Counted from the first letter of the stretch, positions 53,312 to 62,303 are shown. The stretch is 64,000 nt of DNA from JAAZNO01 sp964508025 (GCA_964508025.1 CAZDSF010000003.1:32877-96876); one strand, 5' to 3'. Notes: generated by a model not told the origin, from the letters alone. Program-made: numbers and translations.

Positions 53312-54298
53312 ATGAAAATCTGTGTCGTCGGTGGTACGGGGAATATCAGTACAGCATTCGTGAAATTGTTGCTGGAGCAGGGACACGAAGTCGCCTGCTT
53401 CAATCGCGGCGTCAGCGGTCCGCTGCCCGAAGGGGCGCGGCTCATGCAGGGCGACCGGGCCGACCGCGCCGATTTCGAGGCGCGGATACAGGCGGAGCGC
53501 TTCGACGCCGCCATTGACATGATCTGCTTCGACCGCGAGGATGCGCTGAGCAGCATCCGCGCGTTTCGCGGGGTGGGGCACTTCGTGATGTGCTCCACGG
53601 TCTGCACCTATGGTATTACTTCCGACTGGTTGCCGGTGACGGAGGATCATCCGCTGCGGCCCATCAGCGCGTATGGGCGCAACAAGGTCGCCGCGGATGC
53701 CGCTTTCATGGAAGCTTACTACCGCGAGGGTTTCCCCGTCACCATCATCAAGCCCTCGACGACGTATGGCCCGAAGCAGGGTCTGCTGCGGCAGATCGCG
53801 GTGGATTTTTCGTGGCTCGACCGCATCCGCAAGGGCAAGCCCATCGTGGTCTGCGGCGACGGCAACACGCTGCACCAACATCTCCACGTGGAGGACGCGG
53901 CGCTTTGCTTCGCCAACGTGCTGGGGAAGGCGCATTGCATCGGGCAGACCTACAACATGGTGCGGCGGGGCTTTGTCACCTGGGCGGACTATCACCGCGC
54001 GGCGATGCAGGTTCTGGGGCGCGAGGTCGAGCTCGTCGGCGTCCCACTGGCCGATCTGCGCGCCTTCGATATCCCCGGCTTTGACATCTGCGAGGAGATC
54101 TTCGCGCATCACGGCTACTTCAGCGCGGAGAAACTCTTCCGCGATGTGCCTGAATTCCAGCCGCGCATCTCGCTGGCGGAGGGCATGGCGCAGGTGCTTG
54201 AGGCCATGGAGCGCGAGGCCCGTATCCCCGACTCCGACGCGCTGACCTGGGAGGATCGCATCATCGCGGCGCAGCGGCGGGTGAGGGCCAAGGGTTAG
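53312..54298 (+). CDS. NAD-dependent epimerase/dehydratase (atypical SDR)
   Basis: A 328-residue extended short-chain dehydrogenase. The nucleotide loop is VVGGTGNISTAF near the N-terminus; the catalytic Tyr-x-x-x-Lys is in SAYGRNKVAAD, with TVCTYG in front and KPSTTYGP after it. This matches the sugar-nucleotide epimerase/dehydratase group; the relaxed GGTGNI loop is like the isoflavone-reductase/NmrA-style subset. The substrate is unknown. ATG 53312 has AAAGGAGG at the right distance. Confidence 0.88.
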   Translation: MKICVVGGTGNISTAFVKLLLEQGHEVACFNRGVSGPLPEGARLMQGDRADRADFEARIQAERFDAAIDMICFDREDALSSIRAFRGVGHFVMCSTVCTYGITSDWLPVTEDHPLRPISAYGRNKVAADAAFMEAYYREGFPVTIIKPSTTYGPKQGLLRQIAVDFSWLDRIRKGKPIVVCGDGNTLHQHLHVEDAALCFANVLGKAHCIGQTYNMVRRGFVTWADYHRAAMQVLGREVELVGVPLADLRAFDIPGFDICEEIFAHHGYFSAEKLFRDVPEFQPRISLAEGMAQVLEAMEREARIPDSDALTWEDRIIAAQRRVRAKG

Positions 54299-54377
54299 GA
54301 TTAAGGTGGATTGATGAAACCATACAGTTCTCTGCCCGCCAAATAGATTAGTCATTTATGAGCATAGCGAATCTGAA

Positions 54378-55187
54378 ATGATAGAATTAATGGAGATCCC
54401 GGATTCTATTTTGGAAGTTTTAGGGGAGGTGCGCCGGTTGACGATGCCCGCGCAGGGCTGCACCTCGCGCCTGGCAGTGCTGGAGACCGAACGAGGCCTG
54501 TTCGTGTTGAAGCATACCGCCGAGCCGCTGTTCATGCCGTGGTTGGCGCGAGAAGCCCAGGTTTTGCACTGGTTGGCGCAGACCGCTCCGCTGGCAGCGG
54601 CGTTGCCGGTTCCACATCCGCGCGCTTTCGTGGAGGATGCTGCAGGCGTATGGCTGTTGATGGACTACCTGCCCGGCGAATCGCTGACCGAAGTGTTGCG
54701 CCGGCTGCCCGCCGGGACTCGCGCGCCGCTGTTGCACCGCTTCGGCGCGACGCTGGCGGCAATCCACGCGACGCCGCCTCCGCCGGGGATGCCGCTGCAG
54801 TCGGCGGCGGCATGGCTCGAAGGGGCGCTGGAAACCGGCGCGCTGCATCTGCGCGAGTTCCCTGACACTTACGATGATCCCGAATTGCCCGCGCTGCTGG
54901 CGCGCTTGCGCCGCGAGCGTCCCGCGCCTGTACCGGCGACGCTCATCCACGGCGATTTCACCACCGATAATGTGCTGATTGCTGAGGGGCGAATTACGGG
55001 TATCATTGATTGGGCGGGCGGCGCGGTGGGCGATCCCCGCTATGATGTGGCGTTGGCGTTCGACGCCGATGCAGAAGAAATTGCTCTGACCGCCGATGAG
55101 CGCGCTGCTTTCTATGCCGGTTATGGTCGGGCGCCGCTCACCGAATTCGAGCAGCAGTATTTTCTCGACCTATACGAGCTTTTCTGA
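54378..55187 (+). CDS. Aminoglycoside phosphotransferase-like (APH family) kinase
   Basis: A 269-residue small-molecule kinase. The catalytic loop is LIHGDFTTDN (Asp), the metal motif is GIIDWAGGAVGDPRYDVA, and VLKHTAEPL provides the ATP-binding Lys. Such chromosomal genes more often act on cell metabolites (choline, homoserine, methylthioribose) than on antibiotics, so resistance should not be assumed. No good ribosome-binding site is seen before ATG 54378. Confidence 0.87.
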   Translation: MIELMEIPDSILEVLGEVRRLTMPAQGCTSRLAVLETERGLFVLKHTAEPLFMPWLAREAQVLHWLAQTAPLAAALPVPHPRAFVEDAAGVWLLMDYLPGESLTEVLRRLPAGTRAPLLHRFGATLAAIHATPPPPGMPLQSAAAWLEGALETGALHLREFPDTYDDPELPALLARLRRERPAPVPATLIHGDFTTDNVLIAEGRITGIIDWAGGAVGDPRYDVALAFDADAEEIALTADERAAFYAGYGRAPLTEFEQQYFLDLYELF

Positions 55188-55206
55188 TCTTTCACCACGA
55201 GGGCTT

Positions 55207-55929
55207 ATGCAATTTTACTTCATCCGTCACGGCCAATCCGAAAACAACGTCATCTGGGAACAGACCGGCTCGGATGCGGGACGCAGCAGCGACCCCGCGT
55301 TGACGGCGGTGGGGCGGCAGCAGGCCGAGCATCTGGCGGCGTTTCTCGCTGCGCCGGGCGCGGCGAGCGGAAATTCCGTCGCCGGGTATCACAACGTCCC
55401 TGGATTTCAGTTCACGCATCTCTATTGCAGCCCGATGACGCGAGCCATCGAAACGGCGTTGCCCGTGGCGCGCGCGCTGGGGCTGCCACTGGTCGCGTGG
55501 GAAGACATTCACGAGACCGGCGGCATTTTCCGCAATGATCCCGAAACCGAATCCCAGGTGGGCCTGCCCGGCCTCACACGCGCCGATTTTGCCGCGCGTT
55601 TTCCAGAGCTGGTGCTGCCCCCTTCGGGTTGGGAAGCGGGCTGGTGGAATCGCGCCTTCGAGACGCGCGAGGAACGCCCGGCGCGCGCGCAGCAGGTGCT
55701 GCACACGCTCCTGGAGCGTCACGGTGATACGGGGGATCACGTTGCCATCGTCAGTCACGGCGGCTTCTACAATCATCTGCTGCGGATCATCCTTGACCTG
55801 CCGTCAGACACGAGCGTGTGGTTCGAGATCCAGAACACCGCCATCACCCGCATTGATTTTCATCCAGAGTATCGCCGCGTCGTCTACATGAATCGGGTGG
55901 ATTTCCTGCCCCGCGCCCTGCTCACGTAG
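55207..55929 (+). CDS. Histidine phosphatase (phosphoglycerate-mutase-like)
   Basis: A 240-residue phosphatase with the phospho-His motif YFIRHGQSENN, the second His in IVSHGGFYNHLL and the supporting Arg in CSPMTRAIETA. Two-His phosphatases of this type remove phosphate from sugars, phosphoglycerate or proteins. ATG 55207 gives the standard start MQFYFIRHGQ. It follows the APH-like gene by 19 bases and may be co-transcribed with it. Confidence 0.9.
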   Translation: MQFYFIRHGQSENNVIWEQTGSDAGRSSDPALTAVGRQQAEHLAAFLAAPGAASGNSVAGYHNVPGFQFTHLYCSPMTRAIETALPVARALGLPLVAWEDIHETGGIFRNDPETESQVGLPGLTRADFAARFPELVLPPSGWEAGWWNRAFETREERPARAQQVLHTLLERHGDTGDHVAIVSHGGFYNHLLRIILDLPSDTSVWFEIQNTAITRIDFHPEYRRVVYMNRVDFLPRALLT

Positions 55930-55950
55930 GGGAGCTGTGAGCGATTTCGA

Positions 55951-55987
55951 ACGCAGATTTCGCAGATTTTATGGATGACGCAGATTT
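55951..55987 (+). repeat. CGCAGATTT direct repeats
   Basis: ACGCAGATTT, CGCAGATTTT and ACGCAGATTT in a 37-base stretch between the phosphatase gene and the next leader repeat. Confidence 0.7.
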
Positions 55988-56024
55988 ACTTTGTGATAGC
56001 ATTACATAAATGAATGAATAGTTG

Positions 56025-56091
56025 TGATGAGTGGGTTGCAGCTTGCTGTGTGCAAACAGCCCCCCTGCTCACCCGTTGCTTTTTCGAGGAG
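56025..56091 (+). repeat. Degraded GAGCAG/CTGCTC leader repeat upstream of the AAA ATPase
   Basis: Keeps CCTGCTCACCCGTTGC and CGAGGAG at its 3' end (the ribosome-binding site of the ATPase gene), but the 5' half has drifted. Confidence 0.55.
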
Positions 56092-56095
56092 ATAA

Positions 56096-57397
56096 ATGAT
56101 GGTGGAGATAACCAACAGCAAACCTTTGGCCCTATCCGAGATACAAGTCGAGGGTTTCAAATCGCTGCGCGACCGCGTCAGTGTGGCGTTGGGCGGGCTG
56201 ACAATTCTGGCTGGCGCCAATAGCTCAGGTAAATCCTCAGTGATTCAGCCTCTGCTCCTGTTCAAGCAAACTTTTGAGCGTCCCTATGATCCAGGCCCAT
56301 TATGGCTCGATGGTCCAAATGTTGTTTTTTCGGATATCAAGCAGATCTTTTGGACTGCCGCCGGCAGAAGCGCCTCCACCTTTACCGTCAAGTTGAGTCG
56401 GGATGAAGGGAATCAAGTCGAGATCGTTTTTCGAGAGGCGAGGGCCGAAAGCAGCGCTGCCCCTATCGAAGTCGCTGAGTGTACGTGGCGGGACCCTCGC
56501 GGCGCGTTGCGCCTGCGTCCGGAGATGTCGAAAGCGGACATAGCTCAGGAAATTTTGGCGTATGAGCACCCCACGAGAATAGCGTTAGACGAAATACGCA
56601 CGGTTGAGCGATATCGCAGTCTAATGTACTTGAATCTCAACAACTTACAGCCTTTACCCAATGGATGGCGTTTCTTTGCTTCTTTGCCGGAAACCGTCAT
56701 CCACGTTCCCGGACTGCGCGGGAATCCCGCCCGCACATACAAACGAACCGGAGCGGGAGTTTTTTACCCTGGTTTGTTCCATGATTATGTTGCCAGCGTC
56801 ATTTTTCAGTGGCAACGGGAAAAGAATTCCAAGGAACTGTTGATCTGTCTGGAAGAAGACCTGTCTCTGTTGGGATTGACCGCGCAGATAGAGTCGAGAT
56901 CTTTGGGCGTGGCTGAGTTGGAATTGCGGGTGGGGCGTCTTAGAACACAGCAATCTCAAGATCTGGTCAGCATCGCCGATGTGGGTTTTGGCGTTTCTCA
57001 AGTGTTGCCGGTCGTGGTGGCTTTACTGGCAGCCAGGTTGGGACAAATTGTGTACCTTGAGCAGCCTGAAATCCATCTTCATCCGCGCGCGCAGGTGGCT
57101 TTGGCTGAAGTCATTGCGCGCGCTGCCAACCGCGGCGTCCAGGTGATCGTAGAAACGCATAGCGAGTTGCTTCTGTTGGGGATTCAAAGCCTGGTCGCGC
57201 GTGAGCAGCTGGCGCCAGACAAGGTGAAACTGCATTGGTTCACCCGTGATGAAGAAGGTGTTACCCGTGTCGTTTCGGCTGACCTGGACGAAGACGGCGC
57301 GTTTGGCGAGTGGCCAGTGGACTTTGCTGATGTGAGCATGGAAATCATGCGCGCGTATCTGGATGCAGCTACAACGCGTCAGCGAGGGAAGCAATGA
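56096..57397 (+). CDS. OLD-like AAA ATPase (DUF3696 type)
   Basis: A 433-residue ABC/SMC-type ATPase without coiled coil. Walker A is LAGANSSGKSS at about residue 40, the signature-like helix is VGFGVSQVLPVVVAL, Walker B is VYLEQPEIHLHP and the following IVETHSELLL is the usual switch His. DUF3696 ATPases are often paired with nuclease-like genes in defence or maintenance modules. No TOPRIM domain is attached. ATG 56096 or 56099 both fit GAGGAG. The stop overlaps the next start (ATGA), so its partner was translationally coupled. Confidence 0.85.
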   Translation: MMVEITNSKPLALSEIQVEGFKSLRDRVSVALGGLTILAGANSSGKSSVIQPLLLFKQTFERPYDPGPLWLDGPNVVFSDIKQIFWTAAGRSASTFTVKLSRDEGNQVEIVFREARAESSAAPIEVAECTWRDPRGALRLRPEMSKADIAQEILAYEHPTRIALDEIRTVERYRSLMYLNLNNLQPLPNGWRFFASLPETVIHVPGLRGNPARTYKRTGAGVFYPGLFHDYVASVIFQWQREKNSKELLICLEEDLSLLGLTAQIESRSLGVAELELRVGRLRTQQSQDLVSIADVGFGVSQVLPVVVALLAARLGQIVYLEQPEIHLHPRAQVALAEVIARAANRGVQVIVETHSELLLLGIQSLVAREQLAPDKVKLHWFTRDEEGVTRVVSADLDEDGAFGEWPVDFADVSMEIMRAYLDAATTRQRGKQ

Positions 57398-57686
57398 ATG
57401 CCGCCGTGCGGTATGCGATAGTTGTAGACACTTCGGTGCATGGCGCAGCTATTCTACAGACTCACGCGCTCCCGATGAAATAGACAGGGATTGGGTGCTT
57501 ATTGCCACCGCGCGGGAAGCGGATCATCGCATCATTTCTTTGAATGACCGTGAGCGGCAGCGTTTCCGAGAGATTGCTCTCCAAGCGCCGGAACTGCATA
57601 CCATATTCTGGACAGACCCTCAACGCGAAGATGTCCCTGCCTGGTTGCGCGAGGGCGCGCCTGAGAGGGAGGCGTTGCGTTTATGA
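57394..57686 (+). pseudogene. Broken partner gene of the AAA ATPase, PIN-like remnant
   Basis: From ATG 57394 the frame reads MNAAVRYAIVVDTSV, like the first strand of a PIN nuclease with its acidic Asp, and stops at 57481. A second frame picks up EIDRDWVLIATAREADHRII, SLNDRERQRF and LHTIFWTDPQRED, and stops at 57686. The total length (about 97 codons) is below that of a PIN domain, so there is a frameshift and probably an internal deletion. The PIN label rests on the short N-terminal match and is tentative. Confidence 0.6.
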
Positions 57687-57701
57687 TCAGCAGATGCAAA
57701 T

Positions 57702-57796
57702 AGTTCGCAGAGCGTATAGAACAGTGAGCAAGACGCAGTTCGCCGCGCCCGACCTGCTCACCTCTCACTGCTCACCCGTTACCATTTCATAAGGAG
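57702..57796 (+). repeat. GAGCAG/CTGCTC leader repeat upstream of the zinc dehydrogenase
   Basis: Contains GAACAGTGAGCAAGACGCAG, TTCGCCGCGCCC, CTGCTCACC twice 14 bases apart, and AAGGAG, the ribosome-binding site of the gene at 57804. Closest relative of the copy at 53211. Confidence 0.85.
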
Positions 57797-57803
57797 ATAA
57801 CCG

Positions 57804-58826
57804 ATGCGTCAAGTACAGTTATTCGCGCCAGAGGAGATTCGGCTGTTGGAAGCGCCGCGCCCTACGCCGGGGCCGGGAGAACTGCTGATTGCCGTCGCGG
57901 TGGTGGGCATCTGCGGCTCGGATCTGCACGCCTACCATGGCAAGCACCCGTTCATTACCCTGCCGGTGACGCCAGGGCATGAGTTTGCCGGTACGGTGGT
58001 CGAAGTGGGTGCGGAAGTTACCGGCTTCCAGCCTGGTGATCGGGTGACGGTAGAGCCGTCGCTGGTCTGCGGCGAGTGCTACAACTGCACCCATGGACGC
58101 TACAACATCTGCGAGCAGCTCACCGTCATTGGTTGCCAGACCACGGGCGCGCTGGCGGATTACCTGACCGTGCCCGCATCGAAGGCGTTGCGCTTGCCGG
58201 ATGCCCTTACCTGGGATCAGGCCGCGCTCGCCGAACCGCTGGCGGTCGCCATTCATGCGGTGCGGCTGGCGAATTTCGCGCCGGGCGCCAAGGTTCTGGT
58301 ACTGGGGGCGGGCACCATTGGCCTGATGATGGCGCAGGCCGCCAAAGCGCTGGGCGCCGGATGGGTGCTGATTACCGACCTGATGCCCGAACGGCTGGCG
58401 CTGGCGCTGCGCCTGGGCGCAGATGGCGCCGTCAATCCCGCGGCCGATGATCTGGAGGATGCGCTGGAGCGGCTTTTCGGTCACGAGCGCGCCGATGTGA
58501 TCTTCGAGTGCGTCGGCGTAGGGACAACCGCGCGGCAAGCTATCCATCTGGCGCGCAAGGGCACACGCATCATCCTCGCTGGCGTCTTTGAGGACGATGT
58601 CGCTATTCCCCTGGGATTGATCCAGGATCACGAGCTCGAGCTGGTGGGCACGCTGATGTACGCCGATGACGACTTTGCCACCGCCCTGGCGCTGCTCGAA
58701 GCGGGCGCCGTGCAGGCCGAGCCGCTCATCACGCACCGCTTCCCCTTGGAAGAGGCTGCGCGGGCTTTCGCCATCGCCGATAGCCGGGGCGATGCGCTCA
58801 AAGTGCTCGTCGAGGTTGCGCGCTGA
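57804..58826 (+). CDS. Zinc-dependent medium-chain dehydrogenase (sorbitol / threonine dehydrogenase-like)
   Basis: A 340-residue NAD(P)-dependent alcohol dehydrogenase. Catalytic zinc: Cys in GICGSDLHAYHG, GHEFAGTV, and Glu in the central helix. Structural zinc: CGECYNCTHGRYNIC. The cofactor loop is VLGAGTIGLMMAQ. L-threonine 3-dehydrogenase, sorbitol or xylitol dehydrogenase are the likeliest, and cannot be separated here. It starts two bases before an MFS gene that may import its substrate. Confidence 0.9.
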   Translation: MRQVQLFAPEEIRLLEAPRPTPGPGELLIAVAVVGICGSDLHAYHGKHPFITLPVTPGHEFAGTVVEVGAEVTGFQPGDRVTVEPSLVCGECYNCTHGRYNICEQLTVIGCQTTGALADYLTVPASKALRLPDALTWDQAALAEPLAVAIHAVRLANFAPGAKVLVLGAGTIGLMMAQAAKALGAGWVLITDLMPERLALALRLGADGAVNPAADDLEDALERLFGHERADVIFECVGVGTTARQAIHLARKGTRIILAGVFEDDVAIPLGLIQDHELELVGTLMYADDDFATALALLEAGAVQAEPLITHRFPLEEAARAFAIADSRGDALKVLVEVAR

Positions 58827-58828
58827 GC

Positions 58829-59980
58829 ATGAAGAGAAGCATCCCCTACTACCTCGCTTTCATCGCTTTGGGATTGGTGACGGCGGCGCTTGGCCCCACG
58901 TTGCCGGAGCTGGCTGAGCGCACTGGGTCAGATCTCAGCGGCATCAGCGTGTTGTTCACCACGTCGGCGTTGGGTTACTTGCTCGGCTCGCTGCTCGGCG
59001 GACAGCTCTACGACCGAATGCGCGGACACCCGGTGATGCTGGTCGCGCTTGTGGCTCTGGTCGCGTTACTGGCGCTGGTGCCCGCAGTGCCGTGGCTGTT
59101 GCTGTTGGCTTTTCTCTGGTTCCTGATCGGGGCTGGGCAAGGAACGCTCGATGTGGGCGGCAACACCTTGCTCATGTGGGTTCACGGTCACGATGTCGGC
59201 CCGTACATGAACGGGCTGCACTTCTTCTTCGGCGTGGGAGCGACGCTCTCCCCGCTGATCATCGCACGCGCGGCGCAACTGGGCGGCGACTTCGCCTGGT
59301 CGTACTGGACGCTGGCTGTGTTGATGCTGCCGGCGGCGATGTTGTTGGGCGCGCGGCCCAGCCCGGCGTCGAAAGCTGCAACATCAGCGGAGGGCGGGGG
59401 GAATGGCAATCCCCCGCTGCTGGTGGGTCTGTTCGTGGCCTTTTTCTTCTTCTATGTGACCGCAGAAACCAGTTTTGGCGGTTGGATCTTTACCTACGCT
59501 ACGGCGATGCAGTTGGGCGATGGCGCCAACGCGGCTTATCTCACTTCCGCTTTTTGGGGCGCGCTGACGGTGGGGCGGCTGGTCGCCATTCCTATCGCCG
59601 TCAAACTCCGCCCGCGTTTCATTCTGCTGGGCGATCTGATCGGGTGCTTATTGGGCGTTGCCGTTGTCATGCTGTGGCCGCGCTCCATCACCGCGATCTG
59701 GGTGGGCACTTTGCTCACCGGCTTCTCGATGGCCTCGGTCTTCCCCACCACCATGTCGCTGGCGGAACGGCGGCTGTCCATCACCGGGCAAGTGACCAGT
59801 TTCTTCTTCGTCGGCGCGAGCCTGGGCGGGATGGCGCTGCCATGGGTCATCGGGCAGCTCTTCGAGCGCATCGGCCCGCAGGTGACGATGATCGGCATCC
59901 TGGCGGTGCTGCTCATCGAGCTGGCGTTGTGGGGCGCGCTCATCAGCGCCTCGCGCAAACGCGCGCCGACGCACGCTTGA
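58829..59980 (+). CDS. MFS transporter, sugar-type
   Basis: A 383-residue permease with about twelve hydrophobic segments. The conserved loop after helix 2 reads GGQLYDRMRGHP. TLDVGGNTLLMWVHG and GLHFFFGVGATLSPLI resemble the fucose/glucose-type FucP/MFSD4 group. It starts two bases after the dehydrogenase stop, so the pair probably takes up and oxidises a polyol or sugar. Confidence 0.88.
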   Translation: MKRSIPYYLAFIALGLVTAALGPTLPELAERTGSDLSGISVLFTTSALGYLLGSLLGGQLYDRMRGHPVMLVALVALVALLALVPAVPWLLLLAFLWFLIGAGQGTLDVGGNTLLMWVHGHDVGPYMNGLHFFFGVGATLSPLIIARAAQLGGDFAWSYWTLAVLMLPAAMLLGARPSPASKAATSAEGGGNGNPPLLVGLFVAFFFFYVTAETSFGGWIFTYATAMQLGDGANAAYLTSAFWGALTVGRLVAIPIAVKLRPRFILLGDLIGCLLGVAVVMLWPRSITAIWVGTLLTGFSMASVFPTTMSLAERRLSITGQVTSFFFVGASLGGMALPWVIGQLFERIGPQVTMIGILAVLLIELALWGALISASRKRAPTHA

Positions 59981-60002
59981 TCTGCGGTTCAGGATGGGAT
60001 AT

Positions 60003-61133
60003 ATGAGCGATCAAACTGACCTGTTCCACTTCGAGCTGCTGGCAACGGAGGGGGAAGCCCGCGCCGGCGTCTTCACCACCGCTCACGGGCCGCTGCACAC
60101 GCCGGTCTACGCGCCGGTGGGCACGCAGGCGAGCGTCAAAGCCGTCACACCCCGGCAACTGGAAGAAGTCGGCGCGACGTTGGTGCTGGCGAACACCTAT
60201 CACTTGTACCTGCGCCCCGGCGACGAGCTGGTGGCGCGCCTCGGCGGCGTCCACACCTTCATGCAGTGGCGCGGGCCGATGCTCACCGATTCCGGCGGCT
60301 TCCAGGTCTTCAGCCTGGCGGGAACGCGCGGGCAGAAGGGGCTGCGCACGCTCGACGATGACGGCGTCACCTTCCGCTCGCACATAGATGGCTCCGCGCA
60401 CCGCTTCACGCCGGAGCGGGTGATGGAGATCGAGCAGAACCTCGGCGCGGATATTGCGATGGTGCTCGACGAGTGCGCCCCGCCCGACGACTACGACTAC
60501 AGCATCCAGGCGCTTCGCCGCACGCACGCCTGGGCTGAGCGCTGCAAAGTCGCCCACTCGCGCTCCGATCAAGCGCTGTTTGGCATCGTCCAGGGCGGTA
60601 TCTTCCCCGACCTGCGCGAGCAGAGCGCGCGTTTCCTCACAGAGTTGGATTTTCCTGGCTACGCCATTGGTGGGCTTTCGGTGGGGGAGACCAAGGCGCA
60701 GATGTTAGCGACGTTAGCCGTCACTGCGCCGCTGCTGCCGGCGGACAAACCGCGCTACCTCATGGGCGTGGGGACACCGGAAGATCTGGTGGAAGGGGTA
60801 GCGCGCGGTGTGGATATTTTCGATTGCGTGCTGCCGACGCGAGTGGCGCGGAACGGACAGGCGCTTTTGCGCACCGGCAAAGCCAACCTGCGCAACGCGC
60901 GCTTCGCCGAAGACCCCGCGCCGCTGGATGCTGCGTGTACGTGCTACGCTTGCCAGCACTTCAGCCGGGCCTACCTGCGGCACCTCATCGTCGCCAAGGA
61001 GATTCTGGGCGCAACGCTGCTCACCATCCACAACCTGCACACCATGCTCACCATCATCCGCGAGATTCGGGAGGCGATTCTGGCGGGGCGTTTCGCCGAC
61101 TACCGCGCCGCCTTCTGGGAAGCGCGGCGCTGA
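60003..61133 (+). CDS. tgt: tRNA-guanine transglycosylase
   Basis: Swaps G34 of Asp, Asn, His and Tyr tRNAs for preQ1 (or queuine in some salvage organisms). The 376-residue protein has the catalytic Asp in LTDSGGFQVFS, the nucleophile Asp in GVDIFDCVLPTR, GIVQGG, and the zinc site CTCYACQHFSRAYLRHL. ATG 60003 has AGGA at eight bases; an ATG nine bases earlier is possible. No queuosine de novo genes are adjacent, but a precursor transporter is at 62403. Confidence 0.95.
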   Translation: MSDQTDLFHFELLATEGEARAGVFTTAHGPLHTPVYAPVGTQASVKAVTPRQLEEVGATLVLANTYHLYLRPGDELVARLGGVHTFMQWRGPMLTDSGGFQVFSLAGTRGQKGLRTLDDDGVTFRSHIDGSAHRFTPERVMEIEQNLGADIAMVLDECAPPDDYDYSIQALRRTHAWAERCKVAHSRSDQALFGIVQGGIFPDLREQSARFLTELDFPGYAIGGLSVGETKAQMLATLAVTAPLLPADKPRYLMGVGTPEDLVEGVARGVDIFDCVLPTRVARNGQALLRTGKANLRNARFAEDPAPLDAACTCYACQHFSRAYLRHLIVAKEILGATLLTIHNLHTMLTIIREIREAILAGRFADYRAAFWEARR

Positions 61134-61163
61134 TGGTGTAGTGTTGGATTTCAGTCGAAGAAC

Positions 61164-61204
61164 TGAAACGTGAAACGTGAGCACTGCTCACGTTTCACGT
61201 TTCA
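61164..61204. terminator. Perfect 20-bp inverted repeat between tgt and era (possible bidirectional terminator)
   Basis: Arms 61164-61183 and 61185-61204 are perfectly complementary around a single central base. The arms are themselves made of ACGTGAA heptamers. No T-run follows, so terminator function is likely but not certain; it lies between convergent genes. Confidence 0.6.
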
Positions 61205-61228
61205 CGCATCACACCTCACTCGATTGCG

Positions 61229-62272
61229 TCACAGCTCCAGCTCGCGTAAGCGATTCACGTCATCACGCCACTTGGGCTTCACCTTGACCCACAGATCGAG
61301 GTAGACCTGCCCGCCGATGAAGCGCTCCAGCTCGGCGCGCGCCGCCGAACCGATGCGCTTGAGCTTTTCCCCGCCTTTGCCGATGAGAATCGGCTTCTGC
61401 GAATCCCGTTCCACCCACAGCGTGGCCGAAATATACGTGATGCCGTTCTCGCGCTCCTCGAATTCCTCCACCAGGACGGCGCTGGCGTGGGGCACTTCTT
61501 GCCGCGTGAGGTTCAGCACCGCCTCGCGGATGAGCTCCGCGGCGATATGCCACTCGGTCTGGTCGGTGAGCTGCGCGTCGGGATAGTAGCGTGGGCCTTC
61601 AGGCAGCCGGGCGACGATGGCTTCCAGCAGCGTGTCGAGCGCGGCGCCTTCCAGCGCGCTGATGGCGGGGACGGGAATGCTGCCCGGCAACAGCGTGTGA
61701 TAGGCGTCCAGGTGCGTTTCGGCCTGCTCCTGCGGCACGCGGTCAACTTTGTTGCCCACCAGCAGCACGGGGCGCTGCGCGGCTTTCTGGCGCAGCAGCG
61801 TGGCGATGTGGGCGTCCTCGTCCCGTGGCGTCGTGGTGAGATCCACCATGAAGAGAATCACATCCGCATCGGGAATCGCCGCCACCGCCTGTTCGATCAT
61901 CCGCCGATTGAGCCGGAACGCGGGGTCTTTGTGAATGCCGGGCGTATCCACGAGCATGATCTGGTACGCGGGGCGCGTGACGATGCCGAGGATGCGGTTG
62001 CGCGTCGTTTGCGGTTTCGAGGAGACGATGGCGATTTTCTGGCCCACCAGCGCGTTTACCAGTGTGGATTTGCCCGCGTTGGGCCGCCCGATGAGCGCGA
62101 CGAAGCCGGAGCGATGGCCTTCTGGCAACGGAGCTTCTTCCGGCGCTACAACTTCTGTAGTTAGCGCTCCCTGTTGACCGAGAAAGGCCTCGATCAGCGC
62201 CAGGCTGTTCTCATCTGTTGTTTCAGCGTCCAGCGCGGCATCTTCTTCCCAAATTTCTGTTTCGTCTACCAC
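61229..62272 (-). CDS. era: GTPase Era with an acidic N-terminal extension
   Basis: Binds 16S rRNA and helps 30S ribosome assembly. The 347-residue protein has G1 GRPNAGKST, G2 PQTTRN, G3 DTPG, G4 NKVD, and the C-terminal KH domain (PILIGKGGEKLKRIG). About 54 acidic residues precede the G domain, which ordinary Era (about 300 residues) lacks. GTG 62272 follows AAGGAA. A TTG just before PEGHRSG would give a normal-length protein and is an alternative start. Confidence 0.93.
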   Translation of the reverse strand: MVDETEIWEEDAALDAETTDENSLALIEAFLGQQGALTTEVVAPEEAPLPEGHRSGFVALIGRPNAGKSTLVNALVGQKIAIVSSKPQTTRNRILGIVTRPAYQIMLVDTPGIHKDPAFRLNRRMIEQAVAAIPDADVILFMVDLTTTPRDEDAHIATLLRQKAAQRPVLLVGNKVDRVPQEQAETHLDAYHTLLPGSIPVPAISALEGAALDTLLEAIVARLPEGPRYYPDAQLTDQTEWHIAAELIREAVLNLTRQEVPHASAVLVEEFEERENGITYISATLWVERDSQKPILIGKGGEKLKRIGSAARAELERFIGGQVYLDLWVKVKPKWRDDVNRLRELEL

Positions 62273-62303
62273 AGAGTTCCTTTCAGTAAAACATCATGCA
62301 GTG

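Noticed and set aside
54378..55187. Antibiotic resistance gene (aminoglycoside phosphotransferase)
   Set aside because: Only the general kinase fold motifs are visible; chromosomal members mostly act on metabolites, so resistance is not supported.
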